From positions 1-20,753 of the forward strand of contig CAYUEN010000033.1 in NCBI GenBank assembly GCA_964443745.1: a DNA stretch of 20,753 nucleotides, given 5' to 3'. The position numbers and the translations under genes were made by a program. How positions within the stretch are numbered: the first letter of the stretch is position 1; each line of letters opens with the position of its first letter. This DNA is from CAYUEN01 sp964443745. Lineage in GTDB: Bacteria; Campylobacterota; Campylobacteria; Campylobacterales; QNZT01. Positions 1-7,776 of the stretch are shown here, piece after piece. The notes below the pieces were generated by a model, which worked only from the letters and a program-made list of their open reading frames with translations, was not told where the DNA came from and made no database searches.

Positions 1-52
1 AGATATCGATAAAGAGACGATAAAGACGATAGATAGGTTTTTAAAGATATGA
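1..52 (+). CDS. C-terminal end of an upstream gene, probably hydrogenase small subunit (partial)
   Basis: An open frame runs in from the left edge and ends at a TGA at 50-52, giving the tail DIDKETIKTIDRFLKI. The stop overlaps the start of the next gene in an ATGA arrangement, which indicates translational coupling. [NiFe]-hydrogenase large subunit genes usually follow directly after their small subunit gene, so a group-2-type small subunit is the likely identity. This rests on position only, because no cluster-binding motif falls inside the 16 visible residues. Confidence 0.55.
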   Translation, partial: DIDKETIKTIDRFLKI

Positions 53-1323
53 AAAGTGTCAAAGTCGAAAAACTGATAGAGAAGGTCGAGGGCGAAGCGA
101 CACTCGGATTCCATTTCGCACAAAAGAAGATCGATTTCGTCGATATCGTCTTCACCTCATCGAGGGGTATCGAAAAGATTTTGGAAGGGCGTCGGGCCGA
201 AGATGCGCTGGTGATCAACCCCCGTGTCTGCGGTATCTGCGGGCATGCGCATCTGATCGCGACGGTCAAGGCGCTCGAAGCGTGTCACGAAAAGATCGAA
301 ATTTCACCCAAAGCGAAAATCATCCGCGAATTGACACTCAATTTCGAATTGATCCAAAACCACTACAAATGGCTCTATCTTACGCTCTTCCCCCTGCTGA
401 AAGGAGAGCAGAAGATTCCGCTCGCGGCGGAAGCTTCGCGCACTATGGCCAAGGCGATCGCACGCCTGGCCGGCCAATACCCCCACAACTCCTACGCGAT
501 CGTGGGAGGCGTGGTCTGTGATCCGACCCCCGGCGATATACTGCAAATTTCCAACCTCGTCAGAGAAAATATCCGGTTTTTCGAAAACCATCTTGTACGC
601 GCCAAAAGCGAAACCCTGGTCACCTGTGAAAAGACGGATCGGCTGCTCTCTCTGGAAGGCGATCTGCCCGAATTGATGCATCTTATTCTCGACAGAGGGT
701 GGCAATACATCGGAAAAAGCTTCGATCGATTCATCGTATTCGGTTCCAACAGCTATTTCAAACGGGGCAAATCGATCAAAACCAGAATTCAGCCCCATAT
801 CAACGAAAAATTTCTGCAACTGGAAACCAACGAAGGCTCGCTGGCCAAAAACGTCACCTACAAACACAAATTTTACGAAACGGGCCCTCTGAGCCGGGCG
901 ATGGTTAGGAAAACGCCCCTGATCAAAGAGAGTCACCGCCGATACGGCGACAGCATATTCAGCCGTATTCTGGCGCGAAGTTGCGAAACGATATTTCTGC
1001 TGCATCACTCTCTGGAGCTTTTGAAAAAGCTCGATCTTTCCGAACCGTCCTATATCAAGCCGACCCGAAATGTCGCGACATTGACGGGCAGCGGAACCGG
1101 AGCGGTCGAAGCGGCAAGAGGTTCGCTCATCCACAAAGCGACGCTGCAGGAGGGAAAGATCGTCTCCTACGAAATCGTCACCCCCACCCAGTGGAATCTC
1201 GGACAAGGCACCCGAACCGATCCCGGCATCGCCCAGCGAGCGATGATCGGACTCGAAGATACGACGCTTGCCGAGCTGGTTTTCAAAACGTTCGACGTCT
1301 GCTCCGTCTGCACGACACACTGA
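49..1323 (+). CDS. [NiFe]-hydrogenase large subunit, group-2 (cytoplasmic/sensory) type
   Basis: This 424-residue protein is a [NiFe]-hydrogenase large subunit. Both nickel-binding motifs are present: RVCGICGHAH near residues 59-68 and DVCSVCTTH at the extreme C-terminus (Cys418, Cys421, His424). No Tat or membrane segment is seen, as expected for a subunit that works in the cytoplasm. It is much shorter than the 587-residue HydB encoded downstream and differs from it throughout, so it is a separate isoenzyme, most like the group 2 enzymes (HupL, HupV/HoxC, and the Aquifex and Campylobacterota 2d type). The stop codon follows the final motif His directly, so there is no extension for a maturation protease to remove. 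This is known for regulatory hydrogenases. The start overlaps the previous stop by ATGA. Whether it senses H2, reduces a soluble carrier or serves carbon fixation cannot be told from the sequence. Confidence 0.9.
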   Translation: MKSVKVEKLIEKVEGEATLGFHFAQKKIDFVDIVFTSSRGIEKILEGRRAEDALVINPRVCGICGHAHLIATVKALEACHEKIEISPKAKIIRELTLNFELIQNHYKWLYLTLFPLLKGEQKIPLAAEASRTMAKAIARLAGQYPHNSYAIVGGVVCDPTPGDILQISNLVRENIRFFENHLVRAKSETLVTCEKTDRLLSLEGDLPELMHLILDRGWQYIGKSFDRFIVFGSNSYFKRGKSIKTRIQPHINEKFLQLETNEGSLAKNVTYKHKFYETGPLSRAMVRKTPLIKESHRRYGDSIFSRILARSCETIFLLHHSLELLKKLDLSEPSYIKPTRNVATLTGSGTGAVEAARGSLIHKATLQEGKIVSYEIVTPTQWNLGQGTRTDPGIAQRAMIGLEDTTLAELVFKTFDVCSVCTTH

Positions 1324-1348
1324 CCGATACCCAACCCGCCGCATAACC

Positions 1349-1363
1349 GGACAATATATGTCC
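1349..1363. promoter_or_regulatory. Inverted repeat GGACA-N5-TGTCC, possible operator upstream of hydA
   Basis: The arms GGACA (1349-1353) and TGTCC (1359-1363) form a perfect dyad around ATATA in the 141-bp gap between the two hydrogenase transcription units. A TATAAT hexamer follows at 1368-1373, inside a palindromic AATTATAATT (1365-1374). The arms are only 5 bp and no T-run follows directly, so an operator is more plausible than a terminator. The regulator is unknown. Confidence 0.35.
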
Positions 1364-1422
1364 TAATTATAATTTCGATTTATATCATCGCGATTTTAAC
1401 CGCCGCGTAAGAATAGATATCA

Positions 1423-1447
1423 TAAAATACTGAATGACTATTCATTT
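1423..1447 (+). promoter_or_regulatory. Putative hydA promoter -10 plus dyad TGAAT-N4-ATTCA
   Basis: A TAAAAT hexamer (1423-1428) is followed two bases later by the dyad TGAAT-GACT-ATTCA (1431-1444) and then TT. The same order, TAAAAT then TGAAT-N4-ATTCATTT, occurs in front of the nickel permease gene at nearly the same distance from its start codon. This fits a -10 box with an operator over the transcription start. There is no clear -35, which is normal for sigma70 promoters of Campylobacterota. The ribosome-binding site AAGGAGG follows at 1453-1459. Confidence 0.45.
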
Positions 1448-1464
1448 ATAATAAGGAGGCGCAC

Positions 1465-2703
1465 ATGAGCGACAGGCGGATAGAGTCGGTGAAAAAGCTT
1501 TTCACCTCACGAAGCGCGAAAGTGGAGACGAACAGAGGTGAAGCCTATTACGAAAAGCTTTTCGAGCAGTGCAGAGAGAGGTTGGACTCACTGCGAAAAC
1601 TCCCCCCGGTTAGCAACAGGATAGATTTCAAAAACGCGATTTTCGACGAAGGAATCAGCCGAAGGGACTTTTTGAAATGGGCTTCCGCGACGACGGCGAT
1701 GCTGATGTTGCCGGCTTCTTTCACACCTCTCGTCGCCGAAGCGGCGGAGTTGATGAACAGGGTTCCGGTGGTCTGGATCGAACTACAAGATTGCGCGGGC
1801 AATTCCGAAGCGCTACTAAGAAGCGACGGACCGAAAATCGACGAAATCGTTCTGGATATCATCTCTTTGGAATTTCATGAAACACTGATGGCTCCGTCCG
1901 GACACCAGGCGGAAAAACAGCTCGAAGAGGCTATCGAACACTTCAGAGGAAAATATCTTCTTTTCGTCGAAGGATCGGTCCCCAGAGGCATCAACGGCTA
2001 TTTCGGGACGATCGGCGCCAAAGCGGAGACTTTCCAGGATCACCTGTTGCGGTTGGCGAACGACGCGGCGGCGGTCATCGCGGTCGGTAGTTGCGCGACG
2101 TTCGGCGGCGTACCCGCGGCGGCACCCAATCCCACCGATGCGGTCGGCGTGATGGATATGGTAAAAGGCAAACCGATCATCAACATTCCCGCATGTCCTG
2201 CGAACCCTTCCAATATGGTCGGAGTGGTTTTGCACTACGTTTTGACGGGACAGGTTCCGGAACTCGACTCGCTGCTTAGACCCAAATTCGCGTTCGGATA
2301 TCGTATCCATGACAACTGCGAAAGACGCGCGCATTTCGATGCGGGCGAATTTGTAGAAGAGTGGGGCGACGAAGGCGCGAAAAACAACTTCTGCCTCTAT
2401 AAAGTCGGCTGTAAAGGACCGATGACGTTCAACAACTGCTCCATCATCCGCTACAACGAAGGAGTCAACTGGCCGGTCGGTGTCGGACGCGGCTGTATCG
2501 GATGTAGCGAGCCCGACTTCTGGGACAAATACGCCTACGAGAGGCCGATGGCCAACGCCCATATCAAAGCGCCTACGGGCGGCGTCGAAAAGACGGTGGA
2601 CGAATTCGGTCTGGGATTGTTGACGGCGGCCGGTATCGGTATCGGTATTCACGCGGCCGCAAGCGTCATCGGTGGTAAAAAAAGTGAAGGAGATGCATCA
2701 TGA
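1465..2703 (+). CDS. hydA: Membrane-bound [NiFe]-hydrogenase small subunit HydA
   Basis: This is the iron-sulfur electron-transfer subunit of the respiratory uptake hydrogenase (412 residues). A Tat signal SRRDFLK at residues 65-71 precedes a hydrophobic stretch ending in AEA, so the folded HydAB dimer is exported to the periplasm. About 64 residues precede the twin-arginine motif. The start is fixed by a perfect AAGGAGG six bases upstream of the ATG. Ligands for the three clusters are visible: GSCATFGG and PACPANP (proximal), RIHDNC and CLYKVGC (distal), and NNCS, NWP and GCIGC (medial, 3Fe-4S type). The C-terminal hydrophobic helix LGLLTAAGIGIGI anchors the protein to HydC. An oddity is the first proximal motif, DCAGNSEALL, which has Asn113 where the second Cys of CxxC is expected. 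It overlaps hydB by ATGA. Confidence 0.96.
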   Translation: MSDRRIESVKKLFTSRSAKVETNRGEAYYEKLFEQCRERLDSLRKLPPVSNRIDFKNAIFDEGISRRDFLKWASATTAMLMLPASFTPLVAEAAELMNRVPVVWIELQDCAGNSEALLRSDGPKIDEIVLDIISLEFHETLMAPSGHQAEKQLEEAIEHFRGKYLLFVEGSVPRGINGYFGTIGAKAETFQDHLLRLANDAAAVIAVGSCATFGGVPAAAPNPTDAVGVMDMVKGKPIINIPACPANPSNMVGVVLHYVLTGQVPELDSLLRPKFAFGYRIHDNCERRAHFDAGEFVEEWGDEGAKNNFCLYKVGCKGPMTFNNCSIIRYNEGVNWPVGVGRGCIGCSEPDFWDKYAYERPMANAHIKAPTGGVEKTVDEFGLGLLTAAGIGIGIHAAASVIGGKKSEGDAS

Positions 2704-4463
2704 GTAAAAAACATATTATCGTCGATCCGATCACCAGAATAGAAGGACATCTACGCGCCGAAGCGATCATCGACGAGGAGAGCAACAAAATCGTGGACGC
2801 CTATATCGGCGCAACGATGTTTCGCGGTATCGAAACGATTCTCAAAGGAAGAGACCCCAGAGACTGCGGTTTGATGGCGATGCGAATCTGCGGTGTCTGT
2901 ACGGGAACCCACTACCAAAGAAGTATCGAAGCGGTGGAGGACGCTTTCAAAATCACCATCCCCAAAAACGCGAGATTGGTGCGAAACCTCATTCAGGGAG
3001 CGCTCTACGTCCACGATCACCTGGTCCACTTCTACCATCTTCATGCTCTCGATTTCGTCGACGTTCTCTCCGCCACCAAAGCCGACCCCCAAAAGACGGC
3101 GGAGGAAGCGGTCAAATGGGCGAATATCGCCGGTTACAAACCTTATATTTCCGCGGCTGCGGATTTCAAAGCGGTGCAGGACCGCGTGATTAAATTCGCA
3201 AAACAGGGACGACTCGGAATCTTCGGTAACGGATACTGGGGCAACAAACACTACAAACTCACACCCGAACAAAACCTGATCGGTGTGGCGCACTACCTCA
3301 AGGCGCTCGATATCCAAAGAGATCTGGCGAAGATGCAGGCGATCTTCGGCGGCAAAAACCCCCATCCCCAAAGTATCGTCGTCGGCGGTGTCACTTGCGT
3401 CCAGGACATTCAAAATCCGGCCAGAATCGCCCTTTTCAAACAGCTTCTCAAAGAGGGAACGGACTTCATCAAGGGAGCCTATCTCCCCGACGTCTATATG
3501 GCCGGTACGATGTACGCCGACGAAGCGACGGACAAAGAGGCGACCTACAAGGGCGTGGGTGGAACCGGCGGCGGCGTGCTGAGCTATATGAGTTACGGCG
3601 ATTTCAGACTGGACGATACCGGTTTTTACAAATCCGCCCTACTCTTCCCTTCCGGCGTCGTACTCGACGGAGACCTGACGAAAGTATATGATCTCGACCC
3701 GTCCAAAATCACCGAAGATGTCACGCACTCGTGGTACGAAGGAGAAAAACCGCTGCATCCCTACGAGGGCGAAACCAAACCCAAATATACGGGACTGGAG
3801 AAAAAAGAAGACGGTTACGCCTACTTCAAAACGGACGAAAAGTATTCCTGGATCAAATCGCCGCGCTACAACGGAAAATCGGTGGAAGTGGGGCCGCTCG
3901 CCCGTATGATCGTCGGCTATGTCAAAGGGGATGCGCGCATCAAAAAATATGTCGGCACCTTCCTAAAACGTGCGAATCTACCCGTCGAAGTTCTCTTCTC
4001 CACCATCGGACGCACCGCGGGACGAGCGATCGAAACGGAACTGATGGCGGATGTGATGATGGATTGGGTGGACGAATTGGCGAAAAACGTCGCGGCGGGC
4101 GATTTGAGTACGTGGACGGAGTTCGATTTCGATACGGTAGCCGCCGATACCAAAGGTATGGGACTGGCGGAAGCGCCGCGTGGAGCGCTGGGACACTGGG
4201 TCAAGATCAAAGACGGAAAAGTCACCAACTACCAGGCGGTCGTACCCTCCACATGGAACGCCAGCCCGAGAGACGCATCGGGACAACCCGGCGCTTACGA
4301 AGCGGCTCTGATCGGCACGAAAGTGGCCAATCCCGAAGAACCTTTGGAGATCATCAGAACGATCCACAGTTTCGATCCCTGTATCGCTTGTGCGGTACAC
4401 GTACTCGATACCAAAGGTAGAGAGTTGGCCGTTTATAAGGTCGATCCGAACTGCACCTTGTAA
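2700..4463 (+). CDS. hydB: Membrane-bound [NiFe]-hydrogenase large subunit HydB
   Basis: This is the catalytic subunit carrying the NiFe(CN)2CO centre (587 residues, normal for group 1). Motifs seen are DPITRIEGH at the N-terminus, RICGVCTGTH (L1 nickel ligands), EAPRGALGHW, and DPCIACAVH near the C-terminus (L2 ligands). About 20 residues follow the last His, which is the extension normally cut off by the maturation protease after nickel insertion, here presumably by HydD. It has no signal peptide of its own and is expected to be co-exported with HydA through Tat. The start is supported by AAGGAG at 2687-2692 and by the 4-bp overlap with hydA. It is encoded directly before the cytochrome b subunit, as in the Wolinella hydABC operon. 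Confidence 0.97.
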   Translation: MSKKHIIVDPITRIEGHLRAEAIIDEESNKIVDAYIGATMFRGIETILKGRDPRDCGLMAMRICGVCTGTHYQRSIEAVEDAFKITIPKNARLVRNLIQGALYVHDHLVHFYHLHALDFVDVLSATKADPQKTAEEAVKWANIAGYKPYISAAADFKAVQDRVIKFAKQGRLGIFGNGYWGNKHYKLTPEQNLIGVAHYLKALDIQRDLAKMQAIFGGKNPHPQSIVVGGVTCVQDIQNPARIALFKQLLKEGTDFIKGAYLPDVYMAGTMYADEATDKEATYKGVGGTGGGVLSYMSYGDFRLDDTGFYKSALLFPSGVVLDGDLTKVYDLDPSKITEDVTHSWYEGEKPLHPYEGETKPKYTGLEKKEDGYAYFKTDEKYSWIKSPRYNGKSVEVGPLARMIVGYVKGDARIKKYVGTFLKRANLPVEVLFSTIGRTAGRAIETELMADVMMDWVDELAKNVAAGDLSTWTEFDFDTVAADTKGMGLAEAPRGALGHWVKIKDGKVTNYQAVVPSTWNASPRDASGQPGAYEAALIGTKVANPEEPLEIIRTIHSFDPCIACAVHVLDTKGRELAVYKVDPNCTL

Positions 4464-4474
4464 AGGAGGCTATT

Positions 4475-5209
4475 ATGAACGGAGGATACAGAAACGTCAA
4501 ACGGATGACCGCGTCGATGCGGATCATCCATTGGGTCAATGCGATATCGATGGTGGTGGCGATTGTCACCGGATTTTATATCGCCGAACCCTACTACCAA
4601 ACGCTGATAGCCGAACCTGCGGTCGACAAATATGTGATGGCGTGGAATCGGTGGGGACACTTCATCGTGGCGATCATCTTCGATGTGACCGCAATCGTGA
4701 TAGCTTATCTCTACCTCTTTTCCAGGTTTGAAAAACCGATTCTGAAACTCTTGCCCACACCGAAAAATATCATAGAGTTTTTCGAAGTTTTGATAAACCT
4801 GCTCACCCTCAACCGCAGAAAAAACTTCGACTCTTCGCATGCGGACAGCTTCAATACGGTCTATTTCACGATTTTTCATCTGCTTCTGGTATGGATGCTC
4901 TTTACCGGATTGCAGCTGTATGTGCACGGATTGGAGTCGGGTATGAGCAGCATCGGATCGTGGTGGCCGGCCCTGCTGCATACCGTGACGGACTGGACGA
5001 TTCCGGTGAGTGCGCAACTCGTAGGTGCGGGCCCCACACCGTCGATAATGGACGTCCGTATCGTCCATCATATGACGATGTGGCTGATTATCGTATGGAT
5101 CGTCTTTCATATCTACTATCAAGTCTGGAGAACGATCTTCTGGCAGGAAGGCGATATGGCTATCGTTTTCGGCGGAAACAAATTCGTCAAAGAGGAGAAG
5201 GAGGGGTAA
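4475..5209 (+). CDS. hydC: Hydrogenase cytochrome b subunit HydC
   Basis: This is the di-haem cytochrome b membrane anchor (244 residues) that takes electrons from HydA and reduces quinone. Four strongly hydrophobic segments are seen at about residues 16-36, 60-82, 128-150 and 195-216. His19 (RIIHW), His62 (RWGHF), His198 or His199 (IVHHM) and His212 (VFHIY) are the likely haem ligands, and their spacings match the family pattern known from Wolinella HydC. AAGGAGG at 4463-4469 overlaps the hydB stop and fixes the start. It completes the hydABC structural unit. The 70 bases after it, before hydD, hold a weak GAGGG/CCCTC stem around its stop codon but no T-run, so read-through into hydD is expected. 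Confidence 0.95.
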   Translation: MNGGYRNVKRMTASMRIIHWVNAISMVVAIVTGFYIAEPYYQTLIAEPAVDKYVMAWNRWGHFIVAIIFDVTAIVIAYLYLFSRFEKPILKLLPTPKNIIEFFEVLINLLTLNRRKNFDSSHADSFNTVYFTIFHLLLVWMLFTGLQLYVHGLESGMSSIGSWWPALLHTVTDWTIPVSAQLVGAGPTPSIMDVRIVHHMTMWLIIVWIVFHIYYQVWRTIFWQEGDMAIVFGGNKFVKEEKEG

Positions 5210-5279
5210 TACCCTCTTTCTCGAAATGCTGAGGGGTGGTGCCGATCCGACATCGTCCTTGAGTATTTGAGGGGGAAGC

Positions 5280-5840
5280 GTGGAGAAAGCGGTCATAGTC
5301 GGGATAGGGAACATTATGTTCTGTGATGACGGGTTGGGTGTATACGCCGCGAAATTCCTTGAAGAAAACTTCATTAGACCTCCTAACGTTGATATTGTCG
5401 ACGGCGGTACCCTCGGCTTTACACTCATGACCTACTATCAGGAATACGATTATGTCTGCATACTCGGCACCACCTCCGAAGGAAAAAGCGGGGATGTTTT
5501 TCGTTTCGGCAAGGAAGAGCTCATCGCGCAAGGGACGACCAGACAGAGCGCCAACGAAGTGGAAGTGGCGCAGATGCTGGAGATCTGTTCGATCCTCGAT
5601 GAAGAGATGGCGCTTGTCGAGATCGTCGCGATGAAACCGCAAGATATGATGCCCGTGGTCGCGAATCTGACCGATACGGTCAAAGCGGCGTTTCCGAACC
5701 TGATCGAAAAGACGCTGGAAGTGCTGCGCGCACACGATATCGACCTTAGACCGAAGAGTGAAACCAAATCGCTGGAAGAGATCATCCGAGCCTACGCCAA
5801 CCCCACCCAAGAGATCCATATTCCCTCCTCCAAAGGATAG
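5280..5840 (+). CDS. hydD: Hydrogenase maturation protease HydD (M52/HyaD-HybD family)
   Basis: This is the specific endopeptidase (186 residues) expected to remove the C-terminal extension of HydB after nickel insertion. Family features are the N-terminal GIGNIMFCDDGLG (acidic nickel-sensing residue at position 16 or 17), VDGGTLG (Asp41), and a SANEVEVAQML segment. In HybD-type proteases the position before the Glu of the last segment is His93, a metal ligand. Here it is Asn92, which is unusual. The start is a GTG with a GAGGGGGAAG ribosome-binding region just upstream. No in-frame ATG fits better. It lies between hydC and hydE, as in Wolinella and Helicobacter, with only two bases before hydE. 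With a single C-terminally extended large subunit in view (HydB), the substrate is clear by context. Confidence 0.9.
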   Translation: MEKAVIVGIGNIMFCDDGLGVYAAKFLEENFIRPPNVDIVDGGTLGFTLMTYYQEYDYVCILGTTSEGKSGDVFRFGKEELIAQGTTRQSANEVEVAQMLEICSILDEEMALVEIVAMKPQDMMPVVANLTDTVKAAFPNLIEKTLEVLRAHDIDLRPKSETKSLEEIIRAYANPTQEIHIPSSKG

Positions 5841-5842
5841 AA

Positions 5843-7765
5843 GTGTATTTTATTTTCGAGATCGTTTTTGAAAACGACAAAAGCTATATTTACGATCTGA
5901 TCGTCGCAAGCGCCAAAATGTCGGATATCGCCGTTGAAGTGGTACAATCTAAAGAGAAGATCGTCATCGTTGCCGATAGAGAAGATGAGAAACTGGAAGA
6001 CTTTTTGAAGCTTTTGGAAAACACGCTTCCGGCTTCGATTTATCTCAAAAATTCTCGCCACTACTTAAGCGAGGAAAAGCCGAAAATCGCCTCAATGGCT
6101 CTCAATAGATTGCCGGTCGATCTCTCTCTTTGTCCGACATGTCAAAAGGAGATGTTCGATGTAAGTAGCAGAAGATATTACTATCCCTTTACCTTCTGCA
6201 ACGCTTGCGGAAGCAAGCACGCCTTTTTGGAGCACTATCCGTTTCATCGACAAAACAGCGCGATGAAGTTTTTGACTCCGTGTAACGCATGCCGGGAGGA
6301 GATGCGAAAAAACCCTTTTAGAGTCGATCTTCCGCTTATCTCATGCTGTGAGTGCGGGGTGGCGATCCGCATGGTCGACAAAAAGAGCGAACGATACGCC
6401 AACGACAAAGGCACCTACCGTACCCTCTTTGAGGTAGCGGCCAGAGCGATCGTCAAGGGTAAAACGGTGGTGATGAAGACTCTGCATGGCTATCGGAAGT
6501 TTTACAAACCGGGCTCTAAACACTCTCTCAAAGAGGCGATCTTGATGATGTGTGACGCCAACGCGCTCAATAAACATCTGATGATGGTTCCCCAAGAGTT
6601 CAACGCTCTGCTTTCGATCGAAAGACCGCTGATTCGAATCGCCACCAAAAGCGACGAAGCCAAAACACTCTTTGGAAGCAGTATCTGGACAAAATATCCC
6701 GATGAGGGCATGAGCATGCTTTTGGCCAAAGAGATCGTAAGTGCGGGCTTGGAATATATCGTCTATGAAGAGTGTGACGAAGAGACGGAGGGGGATTTTT
6801 CGGTCGATTTCGATTTGCCGATCTCCTCTCAAAAAGATTTCAAACTCTTTATCAACCAAGATACCAAACTTTTGGTAGAGGGTGAGAGGTCGATCTTTCC
6901 GCAAACGCCCCATGATACGAAAGCGGGACGGGTGAGTGTCGCAAACGGTTTGGTCTGCACGGATAGCGAAGAGGGCAAGATCATCGACAAAATCGAACAC
7001 TTCGCCAAAATCCCCGCCAAAGAGGTATTCGTAGCCGAGGGGGAAGAGGTGGCGATCGAGGGAGTGCGCTATTTCGAGAGAGCCAAAGCCTCCATGCTAA
7101 GCGTACTCGCCGAACATAAGAAGCTGAATGAGAGTGCCATCGGAGTCCATTTCGATACGAGGCTTCATTTTCTCTACTACAACCAAAAAGAGGTGATCGA
7201 CGTCGTACCGCCCCGCCCTTTTGACGCGGAAAATCTCTTTGAAGAGATCGCCAAGCTAAGAGAAGGATCCGATCGTTTGGTAAAAAATTTCCAAAAAAAA
7301 TTTCCTGGAGTTTACGAGAGGCTGGATAGTTTAAGCGGTGAAGTCGATCTTTTTGAAGTGACGGCGATCTTGCTGGAGCTTGAAAACGAGAGTTTTGACG
7401 GCATATCGGAATCGGCGCTCAGCTTCCTCGGCAAAGGGGGTATGCAGATCGATACCAAACTCAAAGACAACCGCTTCAACGATTACGCTTTTTTGGCTTC
7501 GATCATAAGCTACAGACTGAGCGGAGCAGAGCAAAATATCCTCTGTTATAGCATCTATGAGAGTTTCGGCGACTACATCGCCGATATAGTTGTCCAACTG
7601 ATGGATAAAACCAAAACCGATATCCTCACGCTCTCGGGTGAAACCTTCGCCAACCAATCGCTTTGGGGAAGGATACAAAGAAACCTCGCCGTCAAACGAC
7701 CGATCCTGAATAAAAACTACCCCATAGGGAGAGAAAATAGCGTTTATGGAGCGCAGTTTTTGTAA
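5843..7765 (+). CDS. hydE: HydE, HypF-like hydrogenase accessory protein
   Basis: This 640-residue protein is a diverged HypF paralogue, in the position held by hydE after hydD in Campylobacterota. The first 80 residues may be a decayed acylphosphatase-like fold, but the catalytic GRVQGVGFRPF-type loop is missing. Two HypF-type zinc fingers are kept: Cys97/Cys100/Cys119/Cys122 (with RRYYYPFTFCNACG), and Cys147/Cys150 paired with the Cys168-Cys171 region. A YrdC-like region follows, then a degenerate Kae1-like region without the VHDxHPNY and QHHxAH metal motifs found in true HypF. Carbamoyl transfer chemistry is therefore unlikely. It is needed for hydrogenase activity in relatives, but its exact role is not established. 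The start is a GTG, with AAAGGA at 5832-5837 overlapping the end of hydD. Confidence 0.85.
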   Translation: MYFIFEIVFENDKSYIYDLIVASAKMSDIAVEVVQSKEKIVIVADREDEKLEDFLKLLENTLPASIYLKNSRHYLSEEKPKIASMALNRLPVDLSLCPTCQKEMFDVSSRRYYYPFTFCNACGSKHAFLEHYPFHRQNSAMKFLTPCNACREEMRKNPFRVDLPLISCCECGVAIRMVDKKSERYANDKGTYRTLFEVAARAIVKGKTVVMKTLHGYRKFYKPGSKHSLKEAILMMCDANALNKHLMMVPQEFNALLSIERPLIRIATKSDEAKTLFGSSIWTKYPDEGMSMLLAKEIVSAGLEYIVYEECDEETEGDFSVDFDLPISSQKDFKLFINQDTKLLVEGERSIFPQTPHDTKAGRVSVANGLVCTDSEEGKIIDKIEHFAKIPAKEVFVAEGEEVAIEGVRYFERAKASMLSVLAEHKKLNESAIGVHFDTRLHFLYYNQKEVIDVVPPRPFDAENLFEEIAKLREGSDRLVKNFQKKFPGVYERLDSLSGEVDLFEVTAILLELENESFDGISESALSFLGKGGMQIDTKLKDNRFNDYAFLASIISYRLSGAEQNILCYSIYESFGDYIADIVVQLMDKTKTDILTLSGETFANQSLWGRIQRNLAVKRPILNKNYPIGRENSVYGAQFL

Positions 7766-7776
7766 AATAATTAGCG

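Noticed and set aside
304..1344. 346-codon open frame antisense to the first hydrogenase large subunit gene
   Set aside because: It mirrors the codon pattern of a clear [NiFe] large subunit, its translation is rich in Arg, Phe and Asp with no recognisable domain, and it has no convincing ribosome-binding site.
1447..1452. TATAAT just before the hydA ribosome-binding site as the -10 box
   Set aside because: A start from it would fall at or beyond the AAGGAGG, leaving no ribosome-binding site on the transcript. TAAAAT at 1423 or TATAAT at 1368 fits better.
1816..2652. Long antisense open frame across hydA
   Set aside because: It is a shadow of hydA, which has complete cluster-binding motifs and a perfect ribosome-binding site.
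5203..5219. GAGGG/CCCTC stem at the end of hydC as a terminator
   Set aside because: The stem is only five pairs, includes the stop codon in its loop, and has no T-run. hydD and hydE are expected on the same transcript.
4433..5428. 331-codon antisense open frame across hydC and hydD
   Set aside because: It crosses two genes and an intergenic gap, and the translation shows no domain or membrane pattern. hydC and hydD are well supported on the + strand.
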